Shown here: positions 7,606-17,288 of the stretch, piece by piece
How positions within the stretch are numbered: position 1 is the stretch's first letter
Layout of the letters: the number at the start of each line of letters is the position of its first letter
NCBI GenBank assembly: GCA_913045315.1
Contig: CAJWQJ010000005.1
Coordinates: 34,019-98,018 of the forward strand
DNA length: 64,000 nt
Direction of reading: 5' to 3'
Origin: an uncultured Chloroflexota bacterium
Lineage (GTDB): Bacteria > Chloroflexota > Dehalococcoidia > Lucifugimonadales > UBA1127
Translations under genes and position numbers: made by a program
The notes under the pieces: model-generated
What the model was told of the DNA's origin: nothing
Database searches by the model: none
Seen by the model: only the letters and a program-made list of their open reading frames with translations

Positions 7606-9561
7606 AATTGTTTTCCTCTGCCATAAGTTAACTTCAATTAATTTAGCTTCTATAATCTCACCCAGGTTAACTTGATTTTTTGTTTTAACTATCCCTTTAA
7701 TTGGGAAGTCTTTGAATTCGACAAGTAAATCACTATCTCTCCATTCAAGAGCTATACAAGAAAATATTTCATGGATTCTTCTTGATAAAACATAGCATGC
7801 CCAATGCAATTTACGATCAGATTCTGCCCTTGCGATATCTCTTATCTTTCCTAAGGAATCATTGATAAATCCATCCAAAAATGCTTTATCATAAAGGGGC
7901 ACTCCATTTTCCAGAAAGTGTGATATCTGTCTCTGCAACAGAAGGTCGCCATATCTCCTTAAAGGGGAAGTAACCTGAATATATTTATCAACACCTAGCA
8001 AAAAATGTGGGGAACAATTTGTAGATGGTGCAACTGATCGAACTTTGCTCAATAATAAATAATTTCTTAATGCATCCACGCTAGTATCAACTAATGTTTC
8101 ATTTTTTAATTCAACGCTCGACCTGTAAATTACTGGAATATTGTTATTACTACACATCTCTGCAAGTAAAGTATTAAAAAGAACCATTAATTCGCTGACC
8201 ATTCTACGACTAGGAGTTAATTTTGGAATGGTTTTCATATATACTTGGTCCTTATTAAATTCGAATTTAATTTCTGGCCTATTAAATTCAATACCTCCAG
8301 ATTTCATTCTATCCATATGTAAATTCTTAGATATTTTATAAAGGATTTTCAATTTATCTGAATCGCCATTAACTATTTTATGATCAAGAATATTGTCTAC
8401 TTCCTGATAATTTAACTTTTTGTGACTTTTTATATTAGAAAGCACAATTTCCCAATTTTTAATTATAAAATCTTTCTGGAAATTAATTAACAAGCTCATT
8501 GCTGGCCTAATAACTCCTGGAATCAGACTCCCTATATTTTGTGAAATCCTGTCAGGAAGCATAGGAATCGTAATTTCTGGTGCATAAAAACTCGAAAGGC
8601 GATTTTGGGCTTCATTATCTATACTACTTTTCTCAGAAAAAATTGAGGCAACATCAGTTATGTGGATTCCAACCATATAACCATCTTCAGTACTTTGAAT
8701 TGAAAGACCATCATCTATATCCATTGTTGATGATTCGTCTATGGTAATTACATCTATATTTGTAAGATCTTTGCGGTTATTTAAGTGAATAAATTCAGGA
8801 ATATTTTCAACAACATGAATTATTTCTTCAGGAAAGACTTTCTCGATTAACGATTTCGCCTTGCCCATAGGTTCACGAGATGAAATGATTTTTCTATCTA
8901 CCAAACAATCGTAGATTTCTTCTCTGATCAATGTCAATCCACCTTCAAATTTCAGCGAGGTTAAAAACTTTCTAATTTTTTTTGACTCAACAAATTCAAC
9001 CCCAAAAATTACAAATTCTTTAAGGGTCTCTAACCATTCAATTTGGCGGTCTGTCCATAATTCAATTTTTGAACCTTTTAAAATCCATAAACGGAAATCA
9101 TTTAGTTCATCATTAAGTTTCTTTAGATTTTCCTGTCTATTATGTTGCTGACTAATATCCATTTCCCTTTCGGGATAAACAATATCATCGTTTAATCGAA
9201 AATAAGATATTGAACTAGAATAAAGGCTGAGAAGAAGTCCGCAAAATTCTTTTGGATTATATTTATCACCATAATAAATAACAGCAAGTTCTTCTATGCT
9301 TAGATTATTATTACTTTTGGACATTTCCCACAGTAACGGAAGATCAATTTTCGAGGAAATGCATTCACATTCTAAAAGCCAATTAAATTGATCTGTGTTT
9401 ATTGATATCAAAGATTGAAATATCAATTGGCGATTATTGATTTTAGCTCTATTACCCCAACTATCTATAGCCCATGATTTACCATTTGCGTCAATATATA
9501 CAATAACTAAGAAGCAACCATCTTTCCTTCGAACAAGTGATACAAGACCAGTATTCAACAT
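7594..9561 (-). CDS. RNase II/R-family exoribonuclease (RNB domain)
   Basis: 3'-5' processive exoribonuclease. The RNB catalytic domain occupies about residues 270-590. It has the metal-binding Asp cluster in TIDESSTMDIDDGLS and downstream blocks VGIHITDVA and IPMLPDRISQNIGSL, so the active-site acidic residues look intact. SPLRRYGDLLLQRQI is also typical. The N-terminal ~250 residues are divergent, and the S1-type tail is short. At 655 aa it is closer to RNase II or the plastid/cyanobacterial form than to full RNase R. ATG follows GAGGGA. The gene converges on the SDR gene with a small overlap. Confidence 0.87.
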   Translation of the reverse strand: MLNTGLVSLVRRKDGCFLVIVYIDANGKSWAIDSWGNRAKINNRQLIFQSLISINTDQFNWLLECECISSKIDLPLLWEMSKSNNNLSIEELAVIYYGDKYNPKEFCGLLLSLYSSSISYFRLNDDIVYPEREMDISQQHNRQENLKKLNDELNDFRLWILKGSKIELWTDRQIEWLETLKEFVIFGVEFVESKKIRKFLTSLKFEGGLTLIREEIYDCLVDRKIISSREPMGKAKSLIEKVFPEEIIHVVENIPEFIHLNNRKDLTNIDVITIDESSTMDIDDGLSIQSTEDGYMVGIHITDVASIFSEKSSIDNEAQNRLSSFYAPEITIPMLPDRISQNIGSLIPGVIRPAMSLLINFQKDFIIKNWEIVLSNIKSHKKLNYQEVDNILDHKIVNGDSDKLKILYKISKNLHMDRMKSGGIEFNRPEIKFEFNKDQVYMKTIPKLTPSRRMVSELMVLFNTLLAEMCSNNNIPVIYRSSVELKNETLVDTSVDALRNYLLLSKVRSVAPSTNCSPHFLLGVDKYIQVTSPLRRYGDLLLQRQISHFLENGVPLYDKAFLDGFINDSLGKIRDIARAESDRKLHWACYVLSRRIHEIFSCIALEWRDSDLLVEFKDFPIKGIVKTKNQVNLGEIIEAKLIEVNLWQRKTILSA

Positions 9562-9617
9562 TCCCTCACTAAAAATTTTTAATAAATTAAAATCACTTAA
9601 TAATTATTAATGTTTTA

Positions 9618-10871
9618 TCAACACTTAAGGGCATTAGAGCTTTTAGAAAGAAGATTAGCAGATTGCCATTGTAAAAGTAGCAACATTAATTTTGGCCACA
9701 ACCTTAATGGCAAGTTGCGAAGACCTCCCCACACAATTTTAGGGGTAAAAAGATTAGAAAAAAGAATCGTAGGAAAATCAATATCACCATATTCAGATGC
9801 TACATTTCGAATTTCATCATTAGTAAATAAATTTAAAAAGCTTTCTATTTCATGATTAGAAAACTTCATAAGAATTTCCCTTAACGCAGCACCTAGTAAT
9901 AGTTGTTGTCCTATTTTCCTTTTCCAAATTTTTTCATATTCCAATAGTTTTTTGCGTGAAATATCTTCTTTTTTAAGCGCATCATTTGCAACATTACCAG
10001 CAATCTCACCTGCCAATAAGCTTGTATAGATTCCTCCACCCGAAGTAGATTTAACTTGACCAGCAACATCACCAGCAAGCATTGATTTTGATGACGTGAA
10101 ATTCCTTCGAACTTTTATTGGAATCACTCCTCCTTGCAATTTAAGGAATTGTGCCGCCCTAAGATGTTTATGTCTATCAATCAGTTTTCCTAATAAATGT
10201 TTTGGTGAGATTCTTGAATTTGACGATCCAATTCCTAATCGTGAAATTCCTTCTTGGGCTGGAATCAGCCATCCAAACCATCCAGGAGCCAAATCTGAAT
10301 CAACAAATACTTCTACCATATCTCGTCTTAAGGATGTATTTGCAATTTCTCCACCTGTAGCAAGGATAACGTCTTCCATAGAACCAAAATCTACGTTATG
10401 CGAAATCATTGATTTTGAACCATCTGCCCTTATAACGATTGAAGAGTATATTGTCATTTCTTTATTTTTACGTCTAACCGCTATTTTTACCCCTTTATCA
10501 TTCTCTTCAATTGATAAAACTCTAGTCTCAAGCATTAAATCAGCACCTAAGTCTTGAGCACTATCGGATAATAATAAATCAAATTTTTGACGATCAATAA
10601 CTAAAGCGTATTCTTTATCTCCACCTAATACTATTTGTCTGTCAAATGGAGTATGTACTATAGCACCAGAAATTTGATTTAATACTATTTTCTTTTTGTC
10701 AATTCCAGCATGATCTAGGGTCCTTGTAGTTACCAATCCAGCACAATGGACTGGATTGCCAATCGTCTTATGTTCTTCAATTAACGCAACTTTAAAACCC
10801 GATTTTGCTACTTGTTGAGCCGTCATAGAACCTGCTGGTCCAGATCCAACAACTACCACGTCATATTTCAT
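9618..10871 (-). CDS. Geranylgeranyl-reductase-family FAD-dependent oxidoreductase
   Basis: Flavoprotein of the ChlP / archaeal digeranylgeranylglycerophospholipid reductase family, which saturates polyprenyl double bonds. The N-terminus is an FAD Rossmann motif (VVVGSGPAGSMTAQQVAKSGFKVALIEE). It is followed by the family Cys segment GNPVHCAGLVT and a second FAD-contact block LAGDVAGQVKSTSGGGIYTSLLAGEIAG at about residue 285. Length 417 aa is typical. Two polyprenol-phosphate-type glycosyltransferases lie next door, so a role in lipid-carrier or membrane isoprenoid metabolism is plausible. The actual substrate cannot be read from sequence. Confidence 0.8.
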   Translation of the reverse strand: MKYDVVVVGSGPAGSMTAQQVAKSGFKVALIEEHKTIGNPVHCAGLVTTRTLDHAGIDKKKIVLNQISGAIVHTPFDRQIVLGGDKEYALVIDRQKFDLLLSDSAQDLGADLMLETRVLSIEENDKGVKIAVRRKNKEMTIYSSIVIRADGSKSMISHNVDFGSMEDVILATGGEIANTSLRRDMVEVFVDSDLAPGWFGWLIPAQEGISRLGIGSSNSRISPKHLLGKLIDRHKHLRAAQFLKLQGGVIPIKVRRNFTSSKSMLAGDVAGQVKSTSGGGIYTSLLAGEIAGNVANDALKKEDISRKKLLEYEKIWKRKIGQQLLLGAALREILMKFSNHEIESFLNLFTNDEIRNVASEYGDIDFPTILFSNLFTPKIVWGGLRNLPLRLWPKLMLLLLQWQSANLLSKSSNALKC

Positions 10872-10990
10872 CTTTTCTATCCGTATAAAGAATTAACGAT
10901 GCCGATAATGTTTGTATTGTTAATTAAGATGATGACCAATCCAAACATTATCATTATAATTTTTCAGTGAGAACAAAGAAAGTCTGGTAT

Positions 10991-11737
10991 ATGAAGATTT
11001 TAAATCCAACTTTATCGATAATTATTCCTGCATACAATGAAGAAAATAGAATTCTTCCAACTTTAGAATCATATTATAATTATTTTACCAAAATAAACCC
11101 TAAAGATAATTTAGAAATTATAGTTGTTCTGAATGGTTGTACTGACGCAACACTCGAAGTTGTAAAAAAATTCGCATATACAAATAAGGGAGTACGCTGG
11201 CTTGAGTATCACGAAATACTTGGAAAAGGGGGTGCAATAATCGAAGGATTGAAAAATTCTTTTGGTGAACATATAGCTATTGTTGACGCTGATAACATGA
11301 TAGTAGCAGAAGAAACATCAAAATTAATTGATCAATTAAGCAACAATAATGATATCTGCATAGGATGGAGAAAATTCCACTCTAAAAAACAACCAGTAGT
11401 GAGAAAAATTGCAAGTTTCTTAGTCCGAAAATGGACTAAGTGGATAATAAGGGTGCCATTTCATGATACTCAATGTGGAGCGAAAGCCATCACAAAAGAA
11501 TCTAATTCCCATATACTTCCTCATTTAACTGAAACTGGATGGACATTGGATATTCAAATGTTGGTTATAGGAATAAATTTAAACAAGAAAATTACAGAAG
11601 TAGAATTAAAATGGGAACACAAAATCGAAAATTCTAAATTAAGTTTATTTAGAGGTGCTTTTGAGTTATTGGCAACAACAATTAGACTGGGATTAAAGAG
11701 ATCCAAATATAAAAAATTAATTCATAAAGATCCTTGA
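10991..11737 (+). CDS. Family 2 glycosyltransferase (ALG5/DPG-synthase-like)
   Basis: Transfers a sugar from a nucleotide donor, probably to a polyprenyl phosphate. The GT-A fold start LSIIIPAYNEENRILPTL, VVLNGCTDAT and the metal-binding IVDADNM are clear. GKGGAIIEGL and the later HDTQCGAKA match dolichyl-phosphate glucosyltransferase-like enzymes. No C-terminal membrane domain is evident. I prefer ATG 10991 over the GTG at 10967, although neither has a strong ribosome-binding site. It converges on the next glycosyltransferase with a 16-bp overlap. Confidence 0.82.
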   Translation: MKILNPTLSIIIPAYNEENRILPTLESYYNYFTKINPKDNLEIIVVLNGCTDATLEVVKKFAYTNKGVRWLEYHEILGKGGAIIEGLKNSFGEHIAIVDADNMIVAEETSKLIDQLSNNNDICIGWRKFHSKKQPVVRKIASFLVRKWTKWIIRVPFHDTQCGAKAITKESNSHILPHLTETGWTLDIQMLVIGINLNKKITEVELKWEHKIENSKLSLFRGAFELLATTIRLGLKRSKYKKLIHKDP

Positions 11738-12453
11738 ATGAATTTTTTGAACCTTAAGAAAACCATTAACTTCATAGCTTCCAAAATTATAGAAAAATTA
11801 AATTTTGAAACTCCGCGAACCCTATCATTAAACAATATTGGATACTCAATTACATCTAAGTTTAAATATTGGCAATGATATGCCATCTCAATCTGAAAAG
11901 AAAATCCCTTTGAATAAAATTTTTGCATTGGTATTTTTTTTAAAACCTCAGATTTATAGGCTTTAAATCCAGAAGTAATATCAATAGGTTTAAGTCCCAA
12001 AAATCGCTTGGTAATAAAATTTCCACAAGAACTTATTATTTTTCTTGTCAAATTCCAATCAGAATCTACTTTACCATCTTGAACGTATCTAGAACCAACT
12101 ACAACATCACACTCTGACAAGATTTTTAACATTTTAGGAATTGCTTCTGGTGGATGGGAAAGATCAGCATCCATTTGAATAATATAATCTACTGCTTGAT
12201 TACAAGCATACCCTAATCCACATATATAAGCTGATCCCATCCCTAATTTCTTTTCACGTTTTATCACATTGATTTCAAGGCCTATTGAATCACCTGTTTC
12301 CTTGGCAACATATGCTGTGCCATCAGGTGATAAATCATCAACAATTACCACTTTCAATTCATATAAATCAAGATCGGCTAATCTTCTAAGTAGCTCAGGA
12401 ATATTTCCGACTTCGTTATACGTAGGAACAACAATAACAACTTTGTTACACAT
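11722..12453 (-). CDS. Polyprenol-phosphate mannosyltransferase-like glycosyltransferase (DPM1-type)
   Basis: GT2 enzyme resembling the catalytic subunit of dolichol-phosphate-mannose synthase. Motifs in order are VVIVVPTYNEVGNIPELL, VIVDDLSPDGTA, KLGMGSAYICGL, the DxD-type QMDADLSHPPE, VVGSRYV and DITSGFKAYKSEVL. The 243-aa length fits the soluble catalytic domain without a membrane tail. Acting with the opposing GT2 gene, it would make lipid-linked sugars for glycosylation of the envelope. Sugar and acceptor are inferred from family. Confidence 0.85.
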   Translation of the reverse strand: MCNKVVIVVPTYNEVGNIPELLRRLADLDLYELKVVIVDDLSPDGTAYVAKETGDSIGLEINVIKREKKLGMGSAYICGLGYACNQAVDYIIQMDADLSHPPEAIPKMLKILSECDVVVGSRYVQDGKVDSDWNLTRKIISSCGNFITKRFLGLKPIDITSGFKAYKSEVLKKIPMQKFYSKGFSFQIEMAYHCQYLNLDVIEYPILFNDRVRGVSKFNFSIILEAMKLMVFLRFKKFIQGSL

Positions 12454-12542
12454 TATCAGTTTGCCCGTTTTTTGTGAAAGAATGAACTGCAGTATACAAT
12501 AAACTCGTATATATTTAGATTAATTAATCAGTTGAGGAAATA

Positions 12543-13448
12543 ATGGACTTAGGTCAATTAGAGGCATTTCTTGAGGTTGCAAGACATGGTAGATTCCACA
12601 AAGCTGCTGAAGAGCTTTATTTGACACAACCTTCTTTGAGTGCTCGAATTCAAAAACTTGAAATAGATTTAAATGTAGTCTTGTTTCATAGAACTGCAAG
12701 AGGGGTACGATTAACAGAACCTGGACGCCTTCTGTTACCTTACGCACAACGCGTACTTACTGCAGTTTCTCAAGCAAGAGAAACTCTTCATGCCGCAGAA
12801 CAATTAAAGGGTGGCAGTCTTAGGATTGGAACTGCAAGAACCGTCGGAGCATACGTGCTTCCATCAATTCTAGAAGAATTCCATAAAAATCATCCTATGG
12901 TCGATGCAAATATTCGTACTGGCAGATCATCAGAGGTCTTACAGATGGTCGTAAACGAAGAAGTGGCAATCGGGTTGGCTAGAAATCTAAGACATCCAGA
13001 TATTCTCACTTTGCCACTATATGAAGAAGAAGTAGTTCTAGTAACTCATCCAGATCATATGTACGCAAATAATGAGCACGTAAGCATTTTTGACATTGCT
13101 CGCGAACCATTAATTTTATATGATCGAGAATCTTCTTTCTTTCAATTAATTGATTCAGTATGTAGGGAAGCAAGCATCGTTCCAAACGTATCGATGGAAT
13201 TAGATAGTGTTGAAGCAACTAAAAGAATGATAGAAAGAGGCTTGGGAATTTCACTTTTGCCAATACACAGCATATCACTTGAAGTAAATGAAAATAGACT
13301 TGCAAAAGTAAAAATCAAACACGATCAAGAAGTAACCGTACCAACTGCAATCTTAATAAGAGATTCAGCCCCTTATAGCCCGGCAGTACTTGCTTTCATC
13401 GATATACTACGCGATATATATAATACCAATATCAAGTTAAATGGATAG
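12543..13448 (+). CDS. LysR-family transcriptional regulator
   Basis: DNA-binding regulator of 301 aa. The N-terminal winged helix-turn-helix is canonical: DLGQLEAFLEVARHGRFHKAAEELYLTQPSLSARIQKLE, with the recognition helix at about residues 28-47. The C-terminal two-lobed effector domain begins near residue 88 (GGSLRIGTARTVGAYVLPSIL). ATG follows GAGGAAATA. It is transcribed away from the DPM1-like gene. No obvious target operon is adjacent on the same strand; the convergent etfBA genes lie beyond its 3' end. The effector is unknown. Confidence 0.92.
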   Translation: MDLGQLEAFLEVARHGRFHKAAEELYLTQPSLSARIQKLEIDLNVVLFHRTARGVRLTEPGRLLLPYAQRVLTAVSQARETLHAAEQLKGGSLRIGTARTVGAYVLPSILEEFHKNHPMVDANIRTGRSSEVLQMVVNEEVAIGLARNLRHPDILTLPLYEEEVVLVTHPDHMYANNEHVSIFDIAREPLILYDRESSFFQLIDSVCREASIVPNVSMELDSVEATKRMIERGLGISLLPIHSISLEVNENRLAKVKIKHDQEVTVPTAILIRDSAPYSPAVLAFIDILRDIYNTNIKLNG

Positions 13449-13561
13449 CTAACAGATTTCATAGGAAATCTTAAACAACATGCATCGAATTAACACGAAA
13501 AGCTATATGTTTAAAATTAAATCTTCTTTAAGTATTAAGAAAATTAATATTCTTTATTGGT

Positions 13562-14545
13562 TCAAGAAAGTTCTTTAACCATATTCAGAAAAGCTGTGGT
13601 AACTTTTTCCCAATCTCCTACTACTCCAAAATTGGCAGCTTTGAATATATTTGCCTCTTCATCACGATTTATCGCTATAACATTTTTTACGGCTGACATG
13701 CCAGCTAAATGTTGACTTGCTCCAGAAATAGCTATCGCAAAATAAGTATCTGCAGAAACGGTTTTTCCTGTAAGTCCTACCTGATGTGCATATGGAATCC
13801 AGCCAGCATCGCAAGCAGCCCTTGAAGCTCCTAATGCTCCACCTAATTGTGTTGCAAGTTCCTGTAGTATATCAAACGGTTCAGGTCCCCCTAAACCTCT
13901 TCCACCACTCACAACAATTCCAGCATCTTCTAGACGAATCCCTTCAGATTCAACCTTCTGTCGATCAACTAAATTTATTCTACTAGTTAAATCTCCAGCA
14001 CTATCAGTAAGATCAATTACTTCCCCAGAACGAGAACTATCTTCAATAGCAGCATCATAAGACTTAGCTTTAATCACTGCTACTCCAAAATCACCAGTAA
14101 ATGTTACTCGTGCAACTGAGGCACCTCCATAAACAGGGCGCTCTAACACTACTGAGTCTCCATCAATTTCAACACTCGTGCAATCTTGAGCAAACCCAGA
14201 ATTGACTCGAAAAGCTAGTCGAGGAGCAGTATCTCTAGCAATAAGAGTTCGTCCAAAAAGAACTACTTTTGGTGAAGTGTTACCAATTACAGCTTCATAA
14301 GCTTTAACTAGGGAGTCTGAATTTATTTCATTAAACACTGGAGAGGTAATGGTATATACCTTGGAAGCTCCCAAAGATATAATTTTTTGAGGAAGTGAAC
14401 CAGAATCAGAAGAACACAATGCAGCTAAAACTTCTCCTCCGGATTGCTTCGCTAATCCATTTGCAGCAGTGAGAATTTCAGCAGCAGTGGAATCTAGTGA
14501 ACCCTCAGCATGATCAATCATTACTAATATATCATTATTTGCCAT
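13562..14545 (-). CDS. etfA: Electron transfer flavoprotein alpha subunit
   Basis: Pairs with EtfB to carry electrons from acyl-CoA and other dehydrogenases to the quinone pool. The C-terminal FAD-binding signature is present around residues 205-290: VVSGGRGLGGPEPFDIL, then LGGALGASRAACDAGWIPYAHQVGLTGKTV and AISGASQHLAGM. Length is 327 aa. AGGAG lies 8 nt upstream of ATG. It is 55 bp downstream of etfB, so one operon. The matching dehydrogenases and ETF-quinone oxidoreductase are not in the window. Confidence 0.95.
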   Translation of the reverse strand: MANNDILVMIDHAEGSLDSTAAEILTAANGLAKQSGGEVLAALCSSDSGSLPQKIISLGASKVYTITSPVFNEINSDSLVKAYEAVIGNTSPKVVLFGRTLIARDTAPRLAFRVNSGFAQDCTSVEIDGDSVVLERPVYGGASVARVTFTGDFGVAVIKAKSYDAAIEDSSRSGEVIDLTDSAGDLTSRINLVDRQKVESEGIRLEDAGIVVSGGRGLGGPEPFDILQELATQLGGALGASRAACDAGWIPYAHQVGLTGKTVSADTYFAIAISGASQHLAGMSAVKNVIAINRDEEANIFKAANFGVVGDWEKVTTAFLNMVKELS

Positions 14546-14600
14546 ATAGTTTACTCCTAGAATTATTTAAGGATTTAGATTTATTTTTTAAGTTTAAATT

Positions 14601-15398
14601 TTATATTATCTTTGCTTCTCTAAGTTTTAAGGCAAGATTTCTACCTTTTTCTTCATCATCATCACCGTCAATATATTCACATTCGGTTTCAGTTACTGGA
14701 ACAAAAATTTCTTTTATCTCAACTTTTGCCTGAACAGCATTTTCATCCAGCCCTAAGTCAGAAAGGCTCCAAACAGTTGGTTGCTTCTTAGAAGCAGCCA
14801 TAATTCCTCTGAGATTTGGGTATCTAGGTTGACCAATTTCATTACTTACTGTAACCAAAGCTGGTAGAGATACCTCAACTGTTTCATTACCATCATCCAT
14901 TACACGAGCAACAGAAGCACTCGAATCATTTACAGTCAAACCCATTGCCATAGTAACCGGAGGAATATCAAGTATTTCCGCAACACCTAGAGGAACCGTA
15001 GCTTGATCATAGTCACTTGCTTGTCTACCACAAAGAATAAGATCAAAGTCTCCTGCCTTTTTTATTGCGGCCGAAAGAACCTGAGCTGTTCCATATGCAT
15101 CAAGTCCAATTATTGAAGGATCGTCTACAAGAATTAATTCATCCGACCCCATTGATAATGTTTTCTTAATAACATCCATTACGAAACCACTACCTGCAGA
15201 AAGAACAGTAACAGTCCCACCTACAGCTTCCTTAATCTTTAACGCTGCTTCAACAGCATTTTCATCATAACCATTTACGACAGGTGGAACATTCCCTGGT
15301 GCTTCCATTCGCTTTGCATCATTGTCAATCTTCAATGCTCCAGCAGGAGTTTCAGGATCAAGGACTTGCTTCGCGGTTACAAGTATATTAATAGGCAT
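14601..15398 (-). CDS. etfB: Electron transfer flavoprotein beta subunit
   Basis: AMP/FAD-associated partner of EtfA. Characteristic stretches are the N-terminal INILVTAKQVLDPETPAG, the AMP-binding region LSAGSGFVMDVIKKTLSMGSDE, and GRQASDYDQATVPLGVAEIL. I set the start at ATG 15398, since GGAGGG lies 5 nt upstream and the ORF-track start (a TTG) would sit inside that site. Predicted length is 265 aa. Confidence 0.95.
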   Translation of the reverse strand: MPINILVTAKQVLDPETPAGALKIDNDAKRMEAPGNVPPVVNGYDENAVEAALKIKEAVGGTVTVLSAGSGFVMDVIKKTLSMGSDELILVDDPSIIGLDAYGTAQVLSAAIKKAGDFDLILCGRQASDYDQATVPLGVAEILDIPPVTMAMGLTVNDSSASVARVMDDGNETVEVSLPALVTVSNEIGQPRYPNLRGIMAASKKQPTVWSLSDLGLDENAVQAKVEIKEIFVPVTETECEYIDGDDDEEKGRNLALKLREAKII

Positions 15399-15531
15399 CA
15401 AACCCTCCAATTATTGGTAATCTAAAATTATACACATCAGGAATATTATTATCCGCATCTCTATACCCTGATCATGCTATTCTATAATTTTATTTGCTAA
15501 TTGATCAACATGCCACATGAAAAGAGGCAAT

Positions 15532-16650
15532 ATGAGGATACAAAAAAAATTATTATTATTTCGAATGTTTATAGTTCTTTGTCTTTTTCTTAGTGTAAAT
15601 ACTCACGAAAAATTTATTCAAACAGCTGTTAATAGAATTTTAGGAAATCATTCATTCTCATTGTTTAATTATCATGTTAAATACTTACCAAATAAAGCTT
15701 GGAATCTCATCACTAGGATAAATTCTGACACCAATTATGAAACTTTTGTAATTACAAATTATTTCAGTTCTAGGGCAAGTTTGAATAACAACATTAAAAA
15801 ACAACGTCTTGCTGCAGAAATTAAACTCAAATCCATTATTGAATATGAATTGGTTAATCAAAATCTAGGAATTGGGGATTCAGAAACACTTTTCCCACCA
15901 TTATTTGTAAACTTAAAATCTCCACCACAATTATTGGTTGTTTCTCCAAGGGATAACATTAAAATCATTGCTAAGAAATTAATTAATCCAATATATGATA
16001 TATCTGAAATTGAATCACTCGAACGTTTGATTGAAAAGGAAACAAGTGCTTCAGTTTTAATTGTAAATTTAGGGGGTATAGCAACTTACCCTCCACTAAT
16101 AGCAGACAATGAATCATTAATTTTTACAATGGAAACTATAGCCCATGAATGGTTTCATCATTATTGGTTTTTTAAACCGCTAGGCTTCAATTACTTCAAA
16201 TCATCCGAAATGACAATTTTAAATGAAACGGCAGCAGAAATCGTTGGTTCTGAAATTGCCAAGCTTGCATATGATAAATTAGAAATTAAACAAGATTCAA
16301 ATATTATAAAAGCATCGGAAAAAACAAAATTTAATTTTAATGATGAGATGAGAGCAACTCGAACAGAACTAGACAAATTACTAAGACAAAATGAAATCAA
16401 TAAAGCTGAATTATACTTAGAAAATCGAACATTGGCATTCCAAGAATCAGGGTTTAATATTAGAAAACTAAATCAAGCATATTTTGCATTTTATGGAACA
16501 TATGGGCAAAATCCAGCATCATCTACAACAATAACAGATGAGTTACAGTTACTAAGAAAAAAATCAAAGAATTTAGCAGATTTTATTAATACAGTATCTC
16601 GTTTTGGGAATTATAATGATTTCCTTTCCCATATCACAACAATAAGGTAA
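15532..16650 (+). CDS. Putative secreted zinc metallopeptidase (HExxH), uncharacterised
   Basis: I do not recognise the family by name. The start is ATG 15532, with AGAGG 6 nt upstream. The N-terminus is basic then hydrophobic (KKLLLFRMFIVLCLFLSV), so it is an exported or membrane-anchored protein of about 372 aa. At about residue 205 there is a zinc-protease motif HEWFH in AHEWFHHYWFF. About 27 residues on, NETAAEIVGSE supplies a Glu that could be the third ligand, as in gluzincins. The rest is low in recognisable motifs and rich in Lys, Asn and Ile. PAP2 phosphatase follows 26 bp later. The protease role is an inference. Confidence 0.6.
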   Translation: MRIQKKLLLFRMFIVLCLFLSVNTHEKFIQTAVNRILGNHSFSLFNYHVKYLPNKAWNLITRINSDTNYETFVITNYFSSRASLNNNIKKQRLAAEIKLKSIIEYELVNQNLGIGDSETLFPPLFVNLKSPPQLLVVSPRDNIKIIAKKLINPIYDISEIESLERLIEKETSASVLIVNLGGIATYPPLIADNESLIFTMETIAHEWFHHYWFFKPLGFNYFKSSEMTILNETAAEIVGSEIAKLAYDKLEIKQDSNIIKASEKTKFNFNDEMRATRTELDKLLRQNEINKAELYLENRTLAFQESGFNIRKLNQAYFAFYGTYGQNPASSTTITDELQLLRKKSKNLADFINTVSRFGNYNDFLSHITTIR

Positions 16651-16676
16651 AAGATAGAAACAACTATTTTAAAAAT

Positions 16677-17288
16677 ATGAATAAAAACATTAAAAATTTA
16701 CAATTATATATATTATTCCCATCGTTAATAATCTTTTTTTTACTAGCTTTCATAAATAGCGAAGATGGAACAATGTATTTTGATCAAAATATAAGAAATT
16801 TTGCACTAGGTATTTCTAATACAAACATCAAAGATTTAATGCAAATTATTTCCCTTCCAGGTACACTCTACGGAATATTGATAACATCATTAACTTTATC
16901 AATATTCGCTTATTTCCGATTAAACCTAAAATCTTCTCTATTACCCCTTTTGATAGTTCCATTAGTGGCAATGAACGAAACTATCAAACCACTGATAGGA
17001 CGACCACGTCCGGGTGATGCTTCAAGTTTTGGTTTTCCTAGCAGTCATGCATTCGAAACTATTTTAGTTATGGGATTAATTTGGTTTATTTTTGTCAACA
17101 ATAATTCCAAGGAAAGCTCAAAACGAATTCTTCTAGGCATTATGCTTTTATGGAGCACAGCAGTGGGGATTTCAAGAATATATCTAGACAGGCATTGGTT
17201 TACAGACATTATTGGAGGATACGCATTAGGAATTATAATTTTATGCTTAACATTCTTCTTAGTAAACAGGATAAAAAGTAATAATTAA
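16677..17288 (+). CDS. PAP2-superfamily membrane phosphatase
   Basis: Integral membrane lipid phosphatase (phosphatidate or undecaprenyl-diphosphate type). All three catalytic signatures are present: KPLIGRPRPG (about residue 103), PSSHAFET (about 121) and SRIYLDRHWFTDIIGG (about 163), carrying the Lys/Arg, His and His/Asp active-site residues. About six hydrophobic spans are visible in 203 aa. It follows the HExxH gene closely and overlaps the convergent flavin-reductase gene by 4 bp. The substrate (PA, UndPP or another polyprenyl phosphate) cannot be told apart here. Confidence 0.88.
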   Translation: MNKNIKNLQLYILFPSLIIFFLLAFINSEDGTMYFDQNIRNFALGISNTNIKDLMQIISLPGTLYGILITSLTLSIFAYFRLNLKSSLLPLLIVPLVAMNETIKPLIGRPRPGDASSFGFPSSHAFETILVMGLIWFIFVNNNSKESSKRILLGIMLLWSTAVGISRIYLDRHWFTDIIGGYALGIIILCLTFFLVNRIKSNN

